DNA of 64,000 nt from NCBI RefSeq assembly GCF_040881935.1, contig NZ_JBBECH010000072.1, forward strand, positions 1-64,000, in the 5' to 3' direction. The notes below the pieces were generated by a model. That model saw only the letters and a list, made by a program, of their open reading frames with translations. It searched no databases and was not told the origin of the DNA. The translations under genes and the position numbers were made by a program. The first letter of the stretch is position 1, and each line of letters opens with the position of its first letter. This DNA comes from Saccharospirillum sp040881935 (GTDB taxonomy: Bacteria; Pseudomonadota; Gammaproteobacteria; Pseudomonadales; Natronospirillaceae). Positions 1 through 8,504 of this stretch are shown here, piece after piece.

Positions 1-1
1 C

Positions 2-91
2 AGTGGCCCGGCGATTGTGGTAACGGCGGTTATTGCCTTCGCTATTCTGTTGACGGTCAGTCAAATCAGGCAGCGCCTGACCATCAAGTAA
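2..91 (+). CDS. C-terminal end of a metal ABC transporter permease (ZnuB-like), partial
   Basis: Only the last 29 codons are inside the window, ending at TAA 89-91. They read as one hydrophobic helix starting SGPAIVVTAVIAFAILLTV followed by a short basic tail. The Gly-Pro followed by a hydrophobic run at the very C-terminus resembles the last helix of ABC-3 family permeases such as ZnuB, where a GP motif precedes the final membrane segment. With so little sequence the family call is an inference and any polytopic membrane protein remains possible. Confidence 0.45.
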   Translation, partial: SGPAIVVTAVIAFAILLTVSQIRQRLTIK

Positions 92-125
92 CTCGAGTAT
101 TGAAGTTCGCTAAGGTGACGAGCAG

Positions 126-230
126 CGGCTGCCGGGGTTACTCCTGTGGGGTAGTCCGCAGCATGGATGCTGCGGTCTAGGCTCCATGGATGGATCTACG
201 CCGACCCCACAGGGGTAACCCTGGTAGCCG
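126..230 (-). repeat. dispersed cloverleaf palindrome, copy 1 of 6
   Basis: Outer arms 126-151 and 205-230 pair along 26 bp with few mismatches, ending in GGGG/CCCC next to the core. The core holds two hairpins: CCGCAGCATGGATGCTGCGG at 156-175 (8-bp stem, TGGA loop) and TCCATGGATGGA at 183-194 (4-bp stem, TGGA loop). On the minus strand the order is GGGG, linker TCGGCGTAGA, small hairpin, linker, large hairpin, CCCC, as in the other five copies. It lies between the convergent permease tail and the DUF4404 gene. No T-tract follows, so it is not a standard terminator. Confidence 0.85.
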
Positions 231-264
231 ATGCGGGCCAATGCCACAAGCGCGGGGGTACTCG

Positions 265-519
265 TCAGATGCCCATGCTGGCCAGTGATTCCAGAATGTT
301 TCTGGCCATGGCGGCACTGCGCGGATGGTCTACACTCAGGTCCTCGATCAGCATTTCCATTGATTCCCGCAGGCTGGGCTCTTCCGGGTCCGGCTCATCA
401 GCGTTATGGATGTGATACTCGACCTTGGCCAGTAGTTCCTGTTGCTGCGGACTGACCTCGCCTTCATCCAGAGTCGCTCGTAACCGCTCCAGTAAGGCTC
501 GCAGATGGTCTTTTGGCAT
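265..519 (-). CDS. DUF4404 family small protein
   Basis: An 84-residue protein starting MPKDHLRALLERLRATL, placed at ATG 519 because an AAGGG ribosome site precedes it; a longer reading to 606 adds unconserved residues. It is strongly acidic and predicted mostly helical, with no signal peptide or membrane segment. The N-terminal helix and the tail with an NILESLASMGI ending fit the DUF4404 family found in Pseudomonas relatives, usually 80-90 residues long. No function is known for the family. It is a single gene, facing the upstream permease tail across a dispersed palindrome. Confidence 0.6.
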   Translation of the reverse strand: MPKDHLRALLERLRATLDEGEVSPQQQELLAKVEYHIHNADEPDPEEPSLRESMEMLIEDLSVDHPRSAAMARNILESLASMGI

Positions 520-658
520 GATGGGACCCTTGTGTCTCAATGAATGGTACAAATCTGTCGTCACCGGTAATCCTGGTCGGCAAGACCAGTCACTGCCCGG
601 ATACACTCACTATAGCAGAGCCAGTTCACATTGCGGGTAAATGCCTGCACATCCGGGC

Positions 659-690
659 TTGACATTCCCCCGGCTGAAAGGTCAAAACTA
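659..690 (+). promoter_or_regulatory. CueR-type promoter/operator ahead of cueR
   Basis: TTGACA at 659-664 is followed by an imperfect inverted repeat ACATTCC (662-668) and GAAAGGT (676-682), the layout of MerR/CueR operators that sit in an over-long spacer. AAACTA at 685-690 is a possible -10 with a spacer of about 20 bp, longer than the usual 17. Its position directly upstream of a CueR homologue suggests autoregulation, which is an inference. Confidence 0.55.
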
Positions 691-723
691 GCCTGCATTT
701 TCGAGTCACAGGAGGGCTACAGA

Positions 724-1110
724 ATGCTGATCAAAGACGCAGCGGCGGCGTCCGGTTTGCCGGCAAAAACAATTCGTTATTACGAAAGTCTGGGTCTGGT
801 CCAATCCCGGCGTGCCGACAATGGTTACCGGCAATACGGTACCCGGGACGTCGAACGGATGCAGTTTCTGGCTCGATCAAGAACGCTCGGATTTTCGCTG
901 GAGGAATGCCGGTTTTTGCTCGAACTGTACGATGACCCGGGCAGAGCCAGTGCTGCGGTTAACGAACTGGCCAGGCGGCACCTGAATGAGCTGGACGATA
1001 AAATACGGGAATTGAATGCCATGAAGCATACGCTGACTGGCCTGGTATCCCGTTGCCCGGGCAACCAGTCACCCGATTGCGCCATTCTGGACTCTTTGGC
1101 TCACGGGTAA
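724..1110 (+). CDS. cueR: MerR-family copper-responsive regulator, CueR-like
   Basis: A 128-residue regulator starting at ATG 724 behind an AGGAGG ribosome site. The N-terminal winged helix carries the MerR signature KTIRYYESLGL (about residues 15-25) and GYRQYG, followed by a long dimerisation helix. Near the C-terminus CPGNQSPDC gives two cysteines seven residues apart, the spacing CueR uses to bind a single Cu(I), Ag(I) or Au(I) ion; this separates it from Zn- or Hg-type members. No copper ATPase or CopZ gene is adjacent, so its targets must lie elsewhere unless it mainly controls itself. The substrate call rests on the cysteine loop. Confidence 0.85.
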   Translation: MLIKDAAAASGLPAKTIRYYESLGLVQSRRADNGYRQYGTRDVERMQFLARSRTLGFSLEECRFLLELYDDPGRASAAVNELARRHLNELDDKIRELNAMKHTLTGLVSRCPGNQSPDCAILDSLAHG

Positions 1111-1200
1111 AATGGAGCAATAATCTGACGATCAGGCTTTGACTTATTCCGCGATAGCGATAGGCTTAACGCTGTCTAAAAGCCTGAAGGAACCCTCTAT

Positions 1201-2070
1201 ATGCTGGATTGGATCACTAATTTCTGGGTAGAAAACTCCCCCTTTATTCTCAGTGTCGGCTACAACCTGTTGTTGGTTATTGCCGTTTTCATCGTTGCCA
1301 GTATTGTCTCCAATACCGTTAAGAAATCGATTCGCAACAGTGGAAAACGCATCAAAAGAATGGATCCGACACTGATACCCCTGTTTGCCGGTATCGCCGG
1401 CTATGCGGTCTACATCGTCGCCGTTGTTATTGTGCTGGATATTTTCGGCGTCAATACCAATTCCATTGTCGCCCTGCTGGGTGCTGCTGGCCTGGCCATT
1501 GGTCTGGCACTCAAAGACACTCTGAGCAACATCGCTTCCGGTATTATGATGCTGATTCTGCGTCCGTTCCGGGTGGCCGACTACATAACCTTTGATGGAA
1601 CCGGCGGTACCGTTGAGGAGATCAGCCTTTTCACCACCATTCTCAAGACGCCGGATGGCCAGTATATTTCCGCTCCGAACAGTAATGTCTGGGCCGCTAC
1701 CATTCAGAACTCCACACGCAATGGCACCCGCCGCATGGATGTTGTCGTCGGTGTCGCTTACGACGATGACCTCGATGCCGGTTTTCGTGCCCTGCAGAAG
1801 CTGATTGATGATGAGCCCCGCTTCCTGAAAGACCCTACACCACAGCTCATGGTGCAATCGCTGGGCGACAGTTCTGTAAACCTGCAGATTCGCGCCTGGG
1901 CCACGGTCGATGATTACTGGACCATCTGGTGGGAAATGCAGAAGAAGGTAAAAGTGGCGGTAGAGGCGGCCGGGCTCAGCATTCCTTTTCCACAGCAGGA
2001 TGTGCATCACTACAACGTGGGCAATATGCCAGCACAACCGACCAACGCGCTCCAACAAAAACCGGGGTAG
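1201..2070 (+). CDS. mscS: small-conductance mechanosensitive channel, MscS family
   Basis: A 289-residue inner-membrane protein, close to the 286 residues of E. coli MscS. Three N-terminal membrane helices are visible (about residues 17-37, 60-82 and 88-112). The third is the pore-lining helix: GAAGLAIGLALKDTLSNIASG has the Gly/Ala packing pattern of MscS TM3. The beta domain follows with RPFRVADYITF and the upper C-terminal vestibule with PNSNV. The start at ATG 1201 has AAGGAA upstream. It releases solutes on hypo-osmotic shock. It is a single gene ending at a strong hairpin shared with the convergent zntB. Confidence 0.95.
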   Translation: MLDWITNFWVENSPFILSVGYNLLLVIAVFIVASIVSNTVKKSIRNSGKRIKRMDPTLIPLFAGIAGYAVYIVAVVIVLDIFGVNTNSIVALLGAAGLAIGLALKDTLSNIASGIMMLILRPFRVADYITFDGTGGTVEEISLFTTILKTPDGQYISAPNSNVWAATIQNSTRNGTRRMDVVVGVAYDDDLDAGFRALQKLIDDEPRFLKDPTPQLMVQSLGDSSVNLQIRAWATVDDYWTIWWEMQKKVKVAVEAAGLSIPFPQQDVHHYNVGNMPAQPTNALQQKPG

Positions 2071-2071
2071 T

Positions 2072-2102
2072 TTAAAAAAGCCGGGCTTGCCCCGGTTTTT
2101 TA
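2072..2102. terminator. bidirectional terminator between mscS and zntB
   Basis: A GC-rich hairpin (CCGGG, CTTG loop, CCCGG) is flanked by an A-run on the left and TTTTTT on the right, so it can stop transcription from both convergent genes. It overlaps the last codons of zntB. Confidence 0.8.
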
Positions 2103-3065
2103 CAGGAAACGTAGCCGACGCAGTATCAGAAATTCTATTACAGCAACCACACCCAATCCGATGCAGGTGTACCAGAACGCCATACCATCATCCACACCAG
2201 GCATGCCACCCACATTGATACCAAACAGACCCGTCAGAAAACCAAGGGGTAAAAAGATACCGGCAATCACAGACAACCAATATGCATTACGACTCATTCG
2301 CTCAGCCACGATCTGCTGCTGTTCATCCCGCACCAGTTGAATTTGCTGCAACAGCATTTCAATGGTTTCCAGCATGCGCAACGTCACGTCTCTCTGGTTG
2401 GCCAGTAACAGTAGATCCCGGTCCGACAGCCACTCACCCGCTTCGCTGGCCAACCGGTCCAGCGCGCCCATCTGCGGCCTGATAAACCGGTTCAGGCGCA
2501 ACAGTCGTTTGTGAAAATGAGTCAGGTCCGACAAATACTGTTGCGGATTGACGCTACTATCCCGACTTTCGAGGGTTTCCAGCTCACGTTCCGACGCCTC
2601 CAGCAGCTCCCCAATACGATCGTTTAATGCCTCAATGATTGTCACCAGCAAGGCACTAACCGACGCCGGCCCCTGTTTCTGCTCAAGCCGCTCACGCACA
2701 CTGGCAATGGCCTTGAACGAGCGTTTGCGCAAGGTGATCAACCCATCTTTGTACCAGAGCATGCGCAGGCTAAGCATATCATCGGGCTCGGCCCCCGGCG
2801 TCAGATTGACGCCTCGCAAAATCAACAGAAACCCATCACCAACGGGTTCGAACCGGGGCCGGGTATCTTCCGCCAACAATGCCTGGCGCAATCCCCGGTT
2901 AATCTCCAGGTCAGCCAACCAACCGGGCAAACCGGGGTCATCGCGCTGACAATGCACCCAACGCTGATCCACATCATCAGGTGCGCCTGTCTGTGATTCG
3001 GGAGGCTGCAGATCAAACCGCCAGTGATCAATTACAAAGGAGTGATCTGAGGTGTTATTAGCCAT
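2100..3065 (-). CDS. zntB: CorA-family zinc/magnesium transporter, ZntB-like
   Basis: A 321-residue protein of the CorA/ZntB superfamily. A long cytoplasmic alpha-beta and coiled-coil N-terminal part is followed by two C-terminal membrane helices, about residues 263-283 and 297-316. The pore signature after helix 1 reads FGINVGGMPG. CorA proteins have GMN here, ZntB proteins usually GVN; this one has GIN, closest to ZntB. ZntB moves zinc across the inner membrane by proton coupling. It is a single gene, convergent with mscS. The metal specificity is inferred from the loop and overall similarity. Confidence 0.85.
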   Translation of the reverse strand: MANNTSDHSFVIDHWRFDLQPPESQTGAPDDVDQRWVHCQRDDPGLPGWLADLEINRGLRQALLAEDTRPRFEPVGDGFLLILRGVNLTPGAEPDDMLSLRMLWYKDGLITLRKRSFKAIASVRERLEQKQGPASVSALLVTIIEALNDRIGELLEASERELETLESRDSSVNPQQYLSDLTHFHKRLLRLNRFIRPQMGALDRLASEAGEWLSDRDLLLLANQRDVTLRMLETIEMLLQQIQLVRDEQQQIVAERMSRNAYWLSVIAGIFLPLGFLTGLFGINVGGMPGVDDGMAFWYTCIGLGVVAVIEFLILRRLRFL

Positions 3066-3097
3066 ATCGATACCCTGGTTGCTTTATAACTCCAAAT

Positions 3098-3559
3098 TTA
3101 ATGCAACGCATCGCCCTTGGCATCTACGTCCAATTCGGGTTCATCGAGAAACAGTACGTCCAGTGCTGTCGCGTGTTCAAGCACATTCATGGTGCTCTCG
3201 GTCACAGCACTGAGAAAGGCGTTGAAATACCCCGGTGACAGCTCAGTAGCGATCAGAATGCCGCTAATCACCAGGCGGGGAATCTCGTCATCGTGCAGGT
3301 TGAGCGTTACCTTCACCAGCGGATGCTCGAAATTTACCAGGTTCAGACTGCCGTGCAGGGGCAGTACTGCGGAGGGACGTATCGGCAACTCGGTAGAGAT
3401 GATGATCATAAGATCGTCCAGGAATACCCGGCTTTCCAGTACACCCAACTGCTCTTCCAGATCCGTCAGATGAATGCCATCGCAATTCGGGCACAGATAA
3501 TGCCGGACCGACAGATCCTTTAACCAGTTTTCCAGATGATCTCGCGTGAAATCTGACAT
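3098..3559 (-). CDS. ybjN: YbjN domain protein
   Basis: A 153-residue cytoplasmic protein starting MSDFTRDHLENWLKDL at ATG 3559. It keeps the paired cysteines LCPNCDGIHL near the N-terminus and the RPSAVLPL segment in the middle, both seen in E. coli YbjN, whose length (158) is also close. The fold resembles type III secretion chaperones. E. coli YbjN affects motility and stress tolerance, but its molecular role is not established. It reads in the same direction as zntB with a 32-bp gap, so the two may be co-transcribed. Confidence 0.8.
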   Translation of the reverse strand: MSDFTRDHLENWLKDLSVRHYLCPNCDGIHLTDLEEQLGVLESRVFLDDLMIIISTELPIRPSAVLPLHGSLNLVNFEHPLVKVTLNLHDDEIPRLVISGILIATELSPGYFNAFLSAVTESTMNVLEHATALDVLFLDEPELDVDAKGDALH

Positions 3560-3674
3560 ACAGGGGTCGCCTTTCAGGGGTCGGTCAAAAACGGACTGGC
3601 ATTGTACGGTCATTTTGCCCCGGTCTCCACCGGGTTCATAACAACGGCGCTTTGCCCTACCTGGGCTGATTCTT

Positions 3675-4089
3675 ATGCTTTATATAGTCCGTCGCCGTCG
3701 CTGCATTCTTGCCGTACACCCCCTGTGGCTGGCTGGCATTCTAGTCGGTGCCGGGCTGCCGTTTTTCCTGCTCTGGCGCTTTGCTGGTACTCTACGGGAT
3801 CATCAGTGGCGCAGGGGTGGGTCTCAGCACTGTCTCGACTCAGGAATGGCTGCTGCAACTCGCCGTTCAGGGCATTGCCGTCGGTTTGGGCGCGGGTTTT
3901 CTTTATGGCTACGCGATCCGGGCACTGGGTGCTGAAATAACCTCGGCGATCGGCTCGCTCACCCCGGTCTGCGCGACAGTGCTGGCAGCGGTATTTTTGC
4001 AGGAAAGCGTCGAACTGTTCACGCTGTTGGGGTTATCCTTGGTGACCCTGGGCGTAATTGCCGCCAGCGGGCTGATCTGTACCCGGTAA
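3675..4089 (+). pseudogene. broken EamA/DMT-type transporter, C-terminal half with a frameshift
   Basis: From about 3775 to 4089 one frame encodes membrane helices ending in a typical EamA C-terminal repeat (GAGFLYGYAIRALGAE, LTPVCATVLAAVFL, LGLSLVTLGVIAASG). The matching upstream helix (HPLWLAGILVGAGLPFFLLW) sits in another frame starting near 3675. Removing one C at 3777 would join them as FFLLW-ALLVLYG. Intact family members have about 290 residues and ten helices; here the first half is absent. The remnant lies between ybjN and the aminotransferase gene. A sequencing error could explain the shift but not the missing N-terminal half. Confidence 0.7.
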
Positions 4090-4141
4090 CTGCCCTGCCC
4101 CAATTCAGCCACGATATCCTTTTCACCAGCGGAGTGTCCGA

Positions 4142-5326
4142 ATGTTTGAACGTCTCAATGCCCCGAAACAAGATCCGATTCTGGGGCTAACCCTGGCCAT
4201 CCAGGCCGATCAGCGCAGCGATAAAATCGATCTCGGCATCGGGGTGTATCGCAATGCCGACGGGGAAACACCGATCATGGCTGCCGTCAGGCAGGCGCAA
4301 CGGGAACAGGCTGAAACCCAGACCACCAAAAGCTACATCGGCCTGGCCGGTAATGAGACGTTCAATACGGCGCTGATTGATTTGCTGCTCGGTGGCACGG
4401 CGGCACACACCCGGGCTGCTGGCATTCAAACACCAGGCGCCAGCGGTGCGTTGCGCATGCTGGCTGAGCTGATTAAAACAGCCAGACCCGACGCCACCGT
4501 CTGGATCAGCAACCCCAGCTACGTGAACCACCGGCCGGTGATGGCAGCTGCGGGCCTCAACGTCGCCGAATACCCTTATTTTGATGTCGCCACCAAGCAA
4601 GTTGATGAAGCGGCTATGCTCGATCAGATCGCGACGTTTGGCGAACAGGACGTACTGCTGCTGCACGGCTGCTGTCACAACCCGACCGGTGCCGATATTT
4701 CCATGGACGCCTGGCAACGCATCGCTGAGCTGGCCGAACAACGGGGCTTTCTGCCGTTTGTTGATATTGCCTATCAGGGCTTTGGTGACGGCTTAATGGA
4801 AGATGCGGCGGGTTTGCGATTGCTGGCCGACCGTCTGCCGGAGCTGATCATCGCCACCTCTTGCTCCAAAAACTTCGGTCTGTACCGCGAGCGTACCGGT
4901 GCGGCTATCGTCGTTGGCCACTCGCTGGAGGAAAGCCTGAAAGCCAAAGGTCGGATTCTGGAAGTTGCCCGTGGCAGCTACACCATGCCACCGGATCACG
5001 GCGCTGCACTGGTCGCGGCTATTCTGGGACGAGACGATCTGAAAGCCCTGTGGATGGAAGAGCTGATGGTGATGAACCAGCGCATCAACAGCCTGCGCTC
5101 CGAACTGGTTCGTCAATTCCGCGAGATCAGCGGCAGCGACCGTTTCGATTATTTCGGTCAGCACCGTGGCATGTTTTCGGTAACCGGCCTGGGCAACGAA
5201 CAAATCGATGCATTGCGAGTCGATCATGGCATTTATATGGTGGGCGGAGGCCGGATGAACGTTGCCGGTCTCGCAGAACGCGATATTCCCCGCCTGGCCG
5301 AGTGCTTTCTTACCGTTGGCGCCTGA
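4142..5326 (+). CDS. tyrB: aromatic amino acid / aspartate aminotransferase
   Basis: A 394-residue fold-type I PLP enzyme, the length of E. coli AspC and TyrB (396-397). The N-terminus MFERLNAPKQDPILGLT, GIGVYRNADG, the cofactor-binding GASGALRM, the HNPTGADIS segment (HGCCHNPTGAD) and the lysine in SCSKNFGLYRERTGA that forms the PLP aldimine are all visible, with the substrate carboxylate arginine in GRMNVAGL. It transfers the amino group of aspartate, tyrosine or phenylalanine to 2-oxoglutarate. Sequence alone does not settle AspC versus TyrB/PhhC use. It is a single gene with its own ribosome site. Confidence 0.88.
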   Translation: MFERLNAPKQDPILGLTLAIQADQRSDKIDLGIGVYRNADGETPIMAAVRQAQREQAETQTTKSYIGLAGNETFNTALIDLLLGGTAAHTRAAGIQTPGASGALRMLAELIKTARPDATVWISNPSYVNHRPVMAAAGLNVAEYPYFDVATKQVDEAAMLDQIATFGEQDVLLLHGCCHNPTGADISMDAWQRIAELAEQRGFLPFVDIAYQGFGDGLMEDAAGLRLLADRLPELIIATSCSKNFGLYRERTGAAIVVGHSLEESLKAKGRILEVARGSYTMPPDHGAALVAAILGRDDLKALWMEELMVMNQRINSLRSELVRQFREISGSDRFDYFGQHRGMFSVTGLGNEQIDALRVDHGIYMVGGGRMNVAGLAERDIPRLAECFLTVGA

Positions 5327-5455
5327 GCCGCTCGAATCTGTCGTGTGCGGTGTACTTCCACGCCGCGCACGGGCATAGTCTAGGTTCGATCCATCCCTGA
5401 TGCCCTCTATGGTCTGCTTCAGGAACCGGACAAACGCGATCTACTGCACTAAAAC

Positions 5456-6379
5456 ATGGCGCCTATGACCCCCACTCTGCTTCCGACCCTCCTGAAACGC
5501 TGGTTTCTACCTGCCCTGCTGGTAGCGTGCATTCCCTTTTTTTTCTACAGCGCAGGCCTGGGGATCGACTCCGAGCTTGAGCGCACCCTGCTTAATTTTG
5601 GCCACATCGTTTTTTTCGCACTGGCGATCATTGCACTGCGCAACAAGCTGGACATGCGTACCTGGCCACACTGGCTCGCGATCAGCATTGCCGTATTTCT
5701 GGTCAGCATCATTATCGAATACGCGCAGCACAATACGGGGCGAACTCGAAGCTGGGAGGATGTCGAGCGTAACCTGATTGGTGCCTGGCTTGCGTTGTTC
5801 TGGCTGAACCCGCCCAGCGCCCAAATCTGGACTGGTCGTCTGATCGCTACGGGTCTCTTCGTCAGTCAACTGGTAATGGTCAGCCAGGCCAGCCTGACCG
5901 AGTACAGGTTACAGAATACCCTGCCGATGTTGTCCGATTTCGAAAACGACTATGAACTGGACTGGTGGCAAGGCGATGTCGCTCTAACTGAGGAACGCGC
6001 CTGGCATGGCGAGCACAGCATGGTCATCCGCCTGAGCACCCGCACCTACTCGGGAGCCCGGATGGTTCGGTTACCCAATGACTGGACTGGTTTCACCTCC
6101 CTGCATTTTGAAGTGTATAACCCAAGTCTTTTGCCGATGCCATTGACGCTGCGCATTAACGATAAGGCTCATGAGCAATCCTTGTTGTACCAGGATCGGT
6201 TCAACAACACCTTTATTATTGAATACGGCTGGAATCTGATCGAATTCTCACTGGACGACGTTCGCAACGCCCCATCGGGCCGAAACATGGACATGAGCAA
6301 CATCAGCCACCTGGAGCTCTTTGCGTTCGAGCTTGAAAACCCCCGGGAAATTACCGTTGATTACCTTCGGTTAAAATAA
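5456..6379 (+). CDS. VanZ-like membrane protein with C-terminal carbohydrate-binding-like domain
   Basis: A 307-residue protein of two parts. Residues about 15-145 hold four to five membrane helices with the VanZ-type pattern: NFGHIVFFALA, then IIEYAQHNTGRTRSWEDVERNLIGA. Residues about 155-307 form a soluble, beta-rich domain rich in W, Y and N (DFENDYELDWWQGD, GWNLIEFSLDD, DYLRL), which resembles CBM11-like jelly-roll domains that follow a membrane anchor. VanZ-type proteins are often near envelope or polysaccharide genes, but no such operon is seen here. The second-domain identity is a pattern-level inference. Confidence 0.6.
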   Translation: MAPMTPTLLPTLLKRWFLPALLVACIPFFFYSAGLGIDSELERTLLNFGHIVFFALAIIALRNKLDMRTWPHWLAISIAVFLVSIIIEYAQHNTGRTRSWEDVERNLIGAWLALFWLNPPSAQIWTGRLIATGLFVSQLVMVSQASLTEYRLQNTLPMLSDFENDYELDWWQGDVALTEERAWHGEHSMVIRLSTRTYSGARMVRLPNDWTGFTSLHFEVYNPSLLPMPLTLRINDKAHEQSLLYQDRFNNTFIIEYGWNLIEFSLDDVRNAPSGRNMDMSNISHLELFAFELENPREITVDYLRLK

Positions 6380-6394
6380 TCGATCTCTGGCTCC

Positions 6395-7303
6395 CTAAGT
6401 TTCACTGGAAATAAGTGCACGCCGGTCTTGCCAGAACGCCTGGCATACCTGAATGAAATCCCGGGTGACTGGGCTCAACTCCCGGTCCAAACGGTAAAAC
6501 ACCCCGACCTGACGTTCGATGCTGGCAAAATCGAATTCCAGCAAGGGCCGGAAATGCTGAATCTGGGGCAACTGGCGCGCCACTTCTGTGCTGATGTACC
6601 CCACGGCCAGTCCCTGATCAATCAGATTCAAACGCACGTTCAGACTGCTGATCTGCCAGATCATCTGAAAGCGATCACGCAGCTTTTCCTGATAGGGGCG
6701 TTGATCAGGCTCATCCAGTGAGGACACCACCAGGGGAATGCGCCGCAGGTCGGCCAGCGTCAGGGCGCCACTGTGAATTGGCTTGCTGGGGTTGATCATT
6801 AGCAGGCGTTTTTCCCGGTAGAGAGGCACCCGCTCAAACCGGTCCATCCGGGTCTGAAAGGGTCCCAGGCCAAGCTCAACTTCACCACTGATTACCGATT
6901 GCACGATGGTCCGCGAGGGCTGCTCGATAATGCGCAAACGCGCCTCAGGCCAGCGCCGGTTAAACACCGAAATCAGTTCTGCCCCGGCAAAACGGTTATT
7001 GGTGCTGTCGATGGCCACGCTCAGGCGCTGGTCCAGCCCGCGGGACAGACGGTTCAGATCGCTGAACACTTGCTGTTCCTGCTGACGCTGATCATCCGCA
7101 TAACGGTACAATCGCCGGCCCGCCGGGGTTAGCCGAACCGGCCGCTCGCGAATCAGCAGTGGCACGCCCAGCTTGGTCTCCAGCTGCTTTACCGACTGGC
7201 TGACCGCCGATTGAGTCAGGTGCAAATCAGCGGCTGCCGATCGGAAACCACCGGTTCTCGCCACGCTCAAAAAGATACGCAGTTCACTGTTTTCGAAGCG
7301 CAT
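6395..7303 (-). CDS. LysR-family transcriptional regulator, divergent to citrate synthase
   Basis: A 302-residue LysR protein. The N-terminal winged helix-turn-helix is clear: LRIFLSVARTGGFRSAAADLHLTQSAVSQSVKQLE over residues 8-42 (here two adjoining segments, FRSAAADLHLTQSAVSQ and VKQLETKLG). The effector domain with two alpha-beta lobes follows. It is transcribed divergently from the citrate synthase gene across 97 bp containing an AT-rich inverted repeat, the classic arrangement for a LysR regulator and its target. The effector is unknown. Confidence 0.9.
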   Translation of the reverse strand: MRFENSELRIFLSVARTGGFRSAAADLHLTQSAVSQSVKQLETKLGVPLLIRERPVRLTPAGRRLYRYADDQRQQEQQVFSDLNRLSRGLDQRLSVAIDSTNNRFAGAELISVFNRRWPEARLRIIEQPSRTIVQSVISGEVELGLGPFQTRMDRFERVPLYREKRLLMINPSKPIHSGALTLADLRRIPLVVSSLDEPDQRPYQEKLRDRFQMIWQISSLNVRLNLIDQGLAVGYISTEVARQLPQIQHFRPLLEFDFASIERQVGVFYRLDRELSPVTRDFIQVCQAFWQDRRALISSET

Positions 7304-7322
7304 GATCAGCTCTACTTATCAT

Positions 7323-7336
7323 AACTTAAAAAAGTT
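7323..7336. promoter_or_regulatory. candidate LysR operator between LysR gene and citrate synthase
   Basis: AACTT-AAAA-AAGTT forms a short inverted repeat inside the AT-rich divergent promoter region. LysR proteins commonly bind such dyads with a T-N11-A core. Only position and symmetry support this. Confidence 0.4.
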
Positions 7337-7400
7337 TAATTAGATTAACCAAAAGTGCCCGCGTTTAATAGCGGCCTTTAACGGCATCGAAGGTGATTAT

Positions 7401-8504
7401 ATGACAACCGACATCAATTCAGGGCTCGAAGGCGTCATCGTCGGCGCGACGCGTCTGTCCAATGTTGAAGGCGACATCGGCCGTCTGACTTACCGCGGTG
7501 AAGCCATTGAAGAGCTGGTCAAGCAGCCGTTCGCGGGCGTTGCCTATTGGCTGATGACGGGTGAGCACCCCACCGCAGACCAGGTTCGCACACTGGATCT
7601 TTGGCTGGCGGCCGAGTCTGAACTCACCGCGACCGAACTGCGCCTGCTTGAGCAGTTGCCGCGCACTCTGCACCCTATGGCTGTGCTGCAATCCGTTGCA
7701 CCAGTCGCCAACCTGACTCCCAACCAGGCAGCTCCTGAGTTTGTAACTGAACAGTGGCAGGACGGCCTGGTGCTGGCGGCCCGGTTAAACGGCGTGGTCC
7801 GGGTCTGGCACAACCTCTGCACTCTGGGTCAGGTTCGTGTGTTGCCCGCCGGCCTTGGGTTTCTGGAAACCCTGCTGCATGGTATTCAGGGTAAAGCGCC
7901 CACTGCCGAAGCCGTGGGTGCCATTAATGCAACCCAGATCCTGCAACTGGATCACGGCTTTAACGCCGGGACTTTCGCGGGCCGCGTAATTGCCAGCACT
8001 CAGGGCAGTTTACAGGCCAGTGTAGCTGGCAGCCTGGGCGCCCTATCCGGCGCCCTGCACGGTGGTGCTGACGAAGCCGCGGTGATCATGGCACAAACCA
8101 TCGGCTCACCGGATCAGGCCGATGCCTGGGTGCGGGATGCGCTGGGTAACAAAGTCAAGATCATGGGCATGGGGCACCGTGAATACAAAGCCCTGGATCC
8201 ACGAGCGGCCATTCTCAAGCCAATGGCGCGCCAATTCTGTGAAGGCACCGAGTGGGAAAACCTGATGGAAACGCTGGTCGCGGTGGAAGATACCTGCCAG
8301 TCAGTGTTCAGCGAAAAGGGTAAGGAAATACACGCCAATCTGGAATTTTATAAAGGCGCTGTCTATCTGGCGCTGGGCATTCCGGAGCAGTATTTTACTT
8401 CTTTCTTCGCCTGCAGCCGAGTGTTCGGCTGGGTCTCGCACTACCACGAGTTCCAGACCGATGCCCGACTGATTCGTCCGCGCGCGCTTTACATCGGCGC
8501 CTGA
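7401..8504 (+). CDS. citrate/2-methylcitrate synthase-type enzyme, short form
   Basis: A 367-residue citrate synthase superfamily enzyme of the short, type I-like form (Bacillus CitZ/MmgD size), not the longer allosteric GltA of about 430 residues. Catalytic regions are visible: LDHGFNAGTF with the first histidine, LHGGADEAAV, and MGHREYKALDPRA with the second histidine and a substrate arginine. It condenses an acyl-CoA with oxaloacetate. Whether acetyl-CoA or propionyl-CoA is preferred cannot be read here; no prpB or prpD is adjacent. The divergent LysR gene is its probable regulator. Its 3' end overlaps the convergent exporter gene by 16 bp. Confidence 0.85.
   Translation: MTTDINSGLEGVIVGATRLSNVEGDIGRLTYRGEAIEELVKQPFAGVAYWLMTGEHPTADQVRTLDLWLAAESELTATELRLLEQLPRTLHPMAVLQSVAPVANLTPNQAAPEFVTEQWQDGLVLAARLNGVVRVWHNLCTLGQVRVLPAGLGFLETLLHGIQGKAPTAEAVGAINATQILQLDHGFNAGTFAGRVIASTQGSLQASVAGSLGALSGALHGGADEAAVIMAQTIGSPDQADAWVRDALGNKVKIMGMGHREYKALDPRAAILKPMARQFCEGTEWENLMETLVAVEDTCQSVFSEKGKEIHANLEFYKGAVYLALGIPEQYFTSFFACSRVFGWVSHYHEFQTDARLIRPRALYIGA

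Noticed and set aside
1144..2058. Long open frame of 304 codons opposite mscS
   Set aside because: The plus strand encodes a full MscS protein with its family motifs; the opposite frame has no family features and is a codon-bias shadow.
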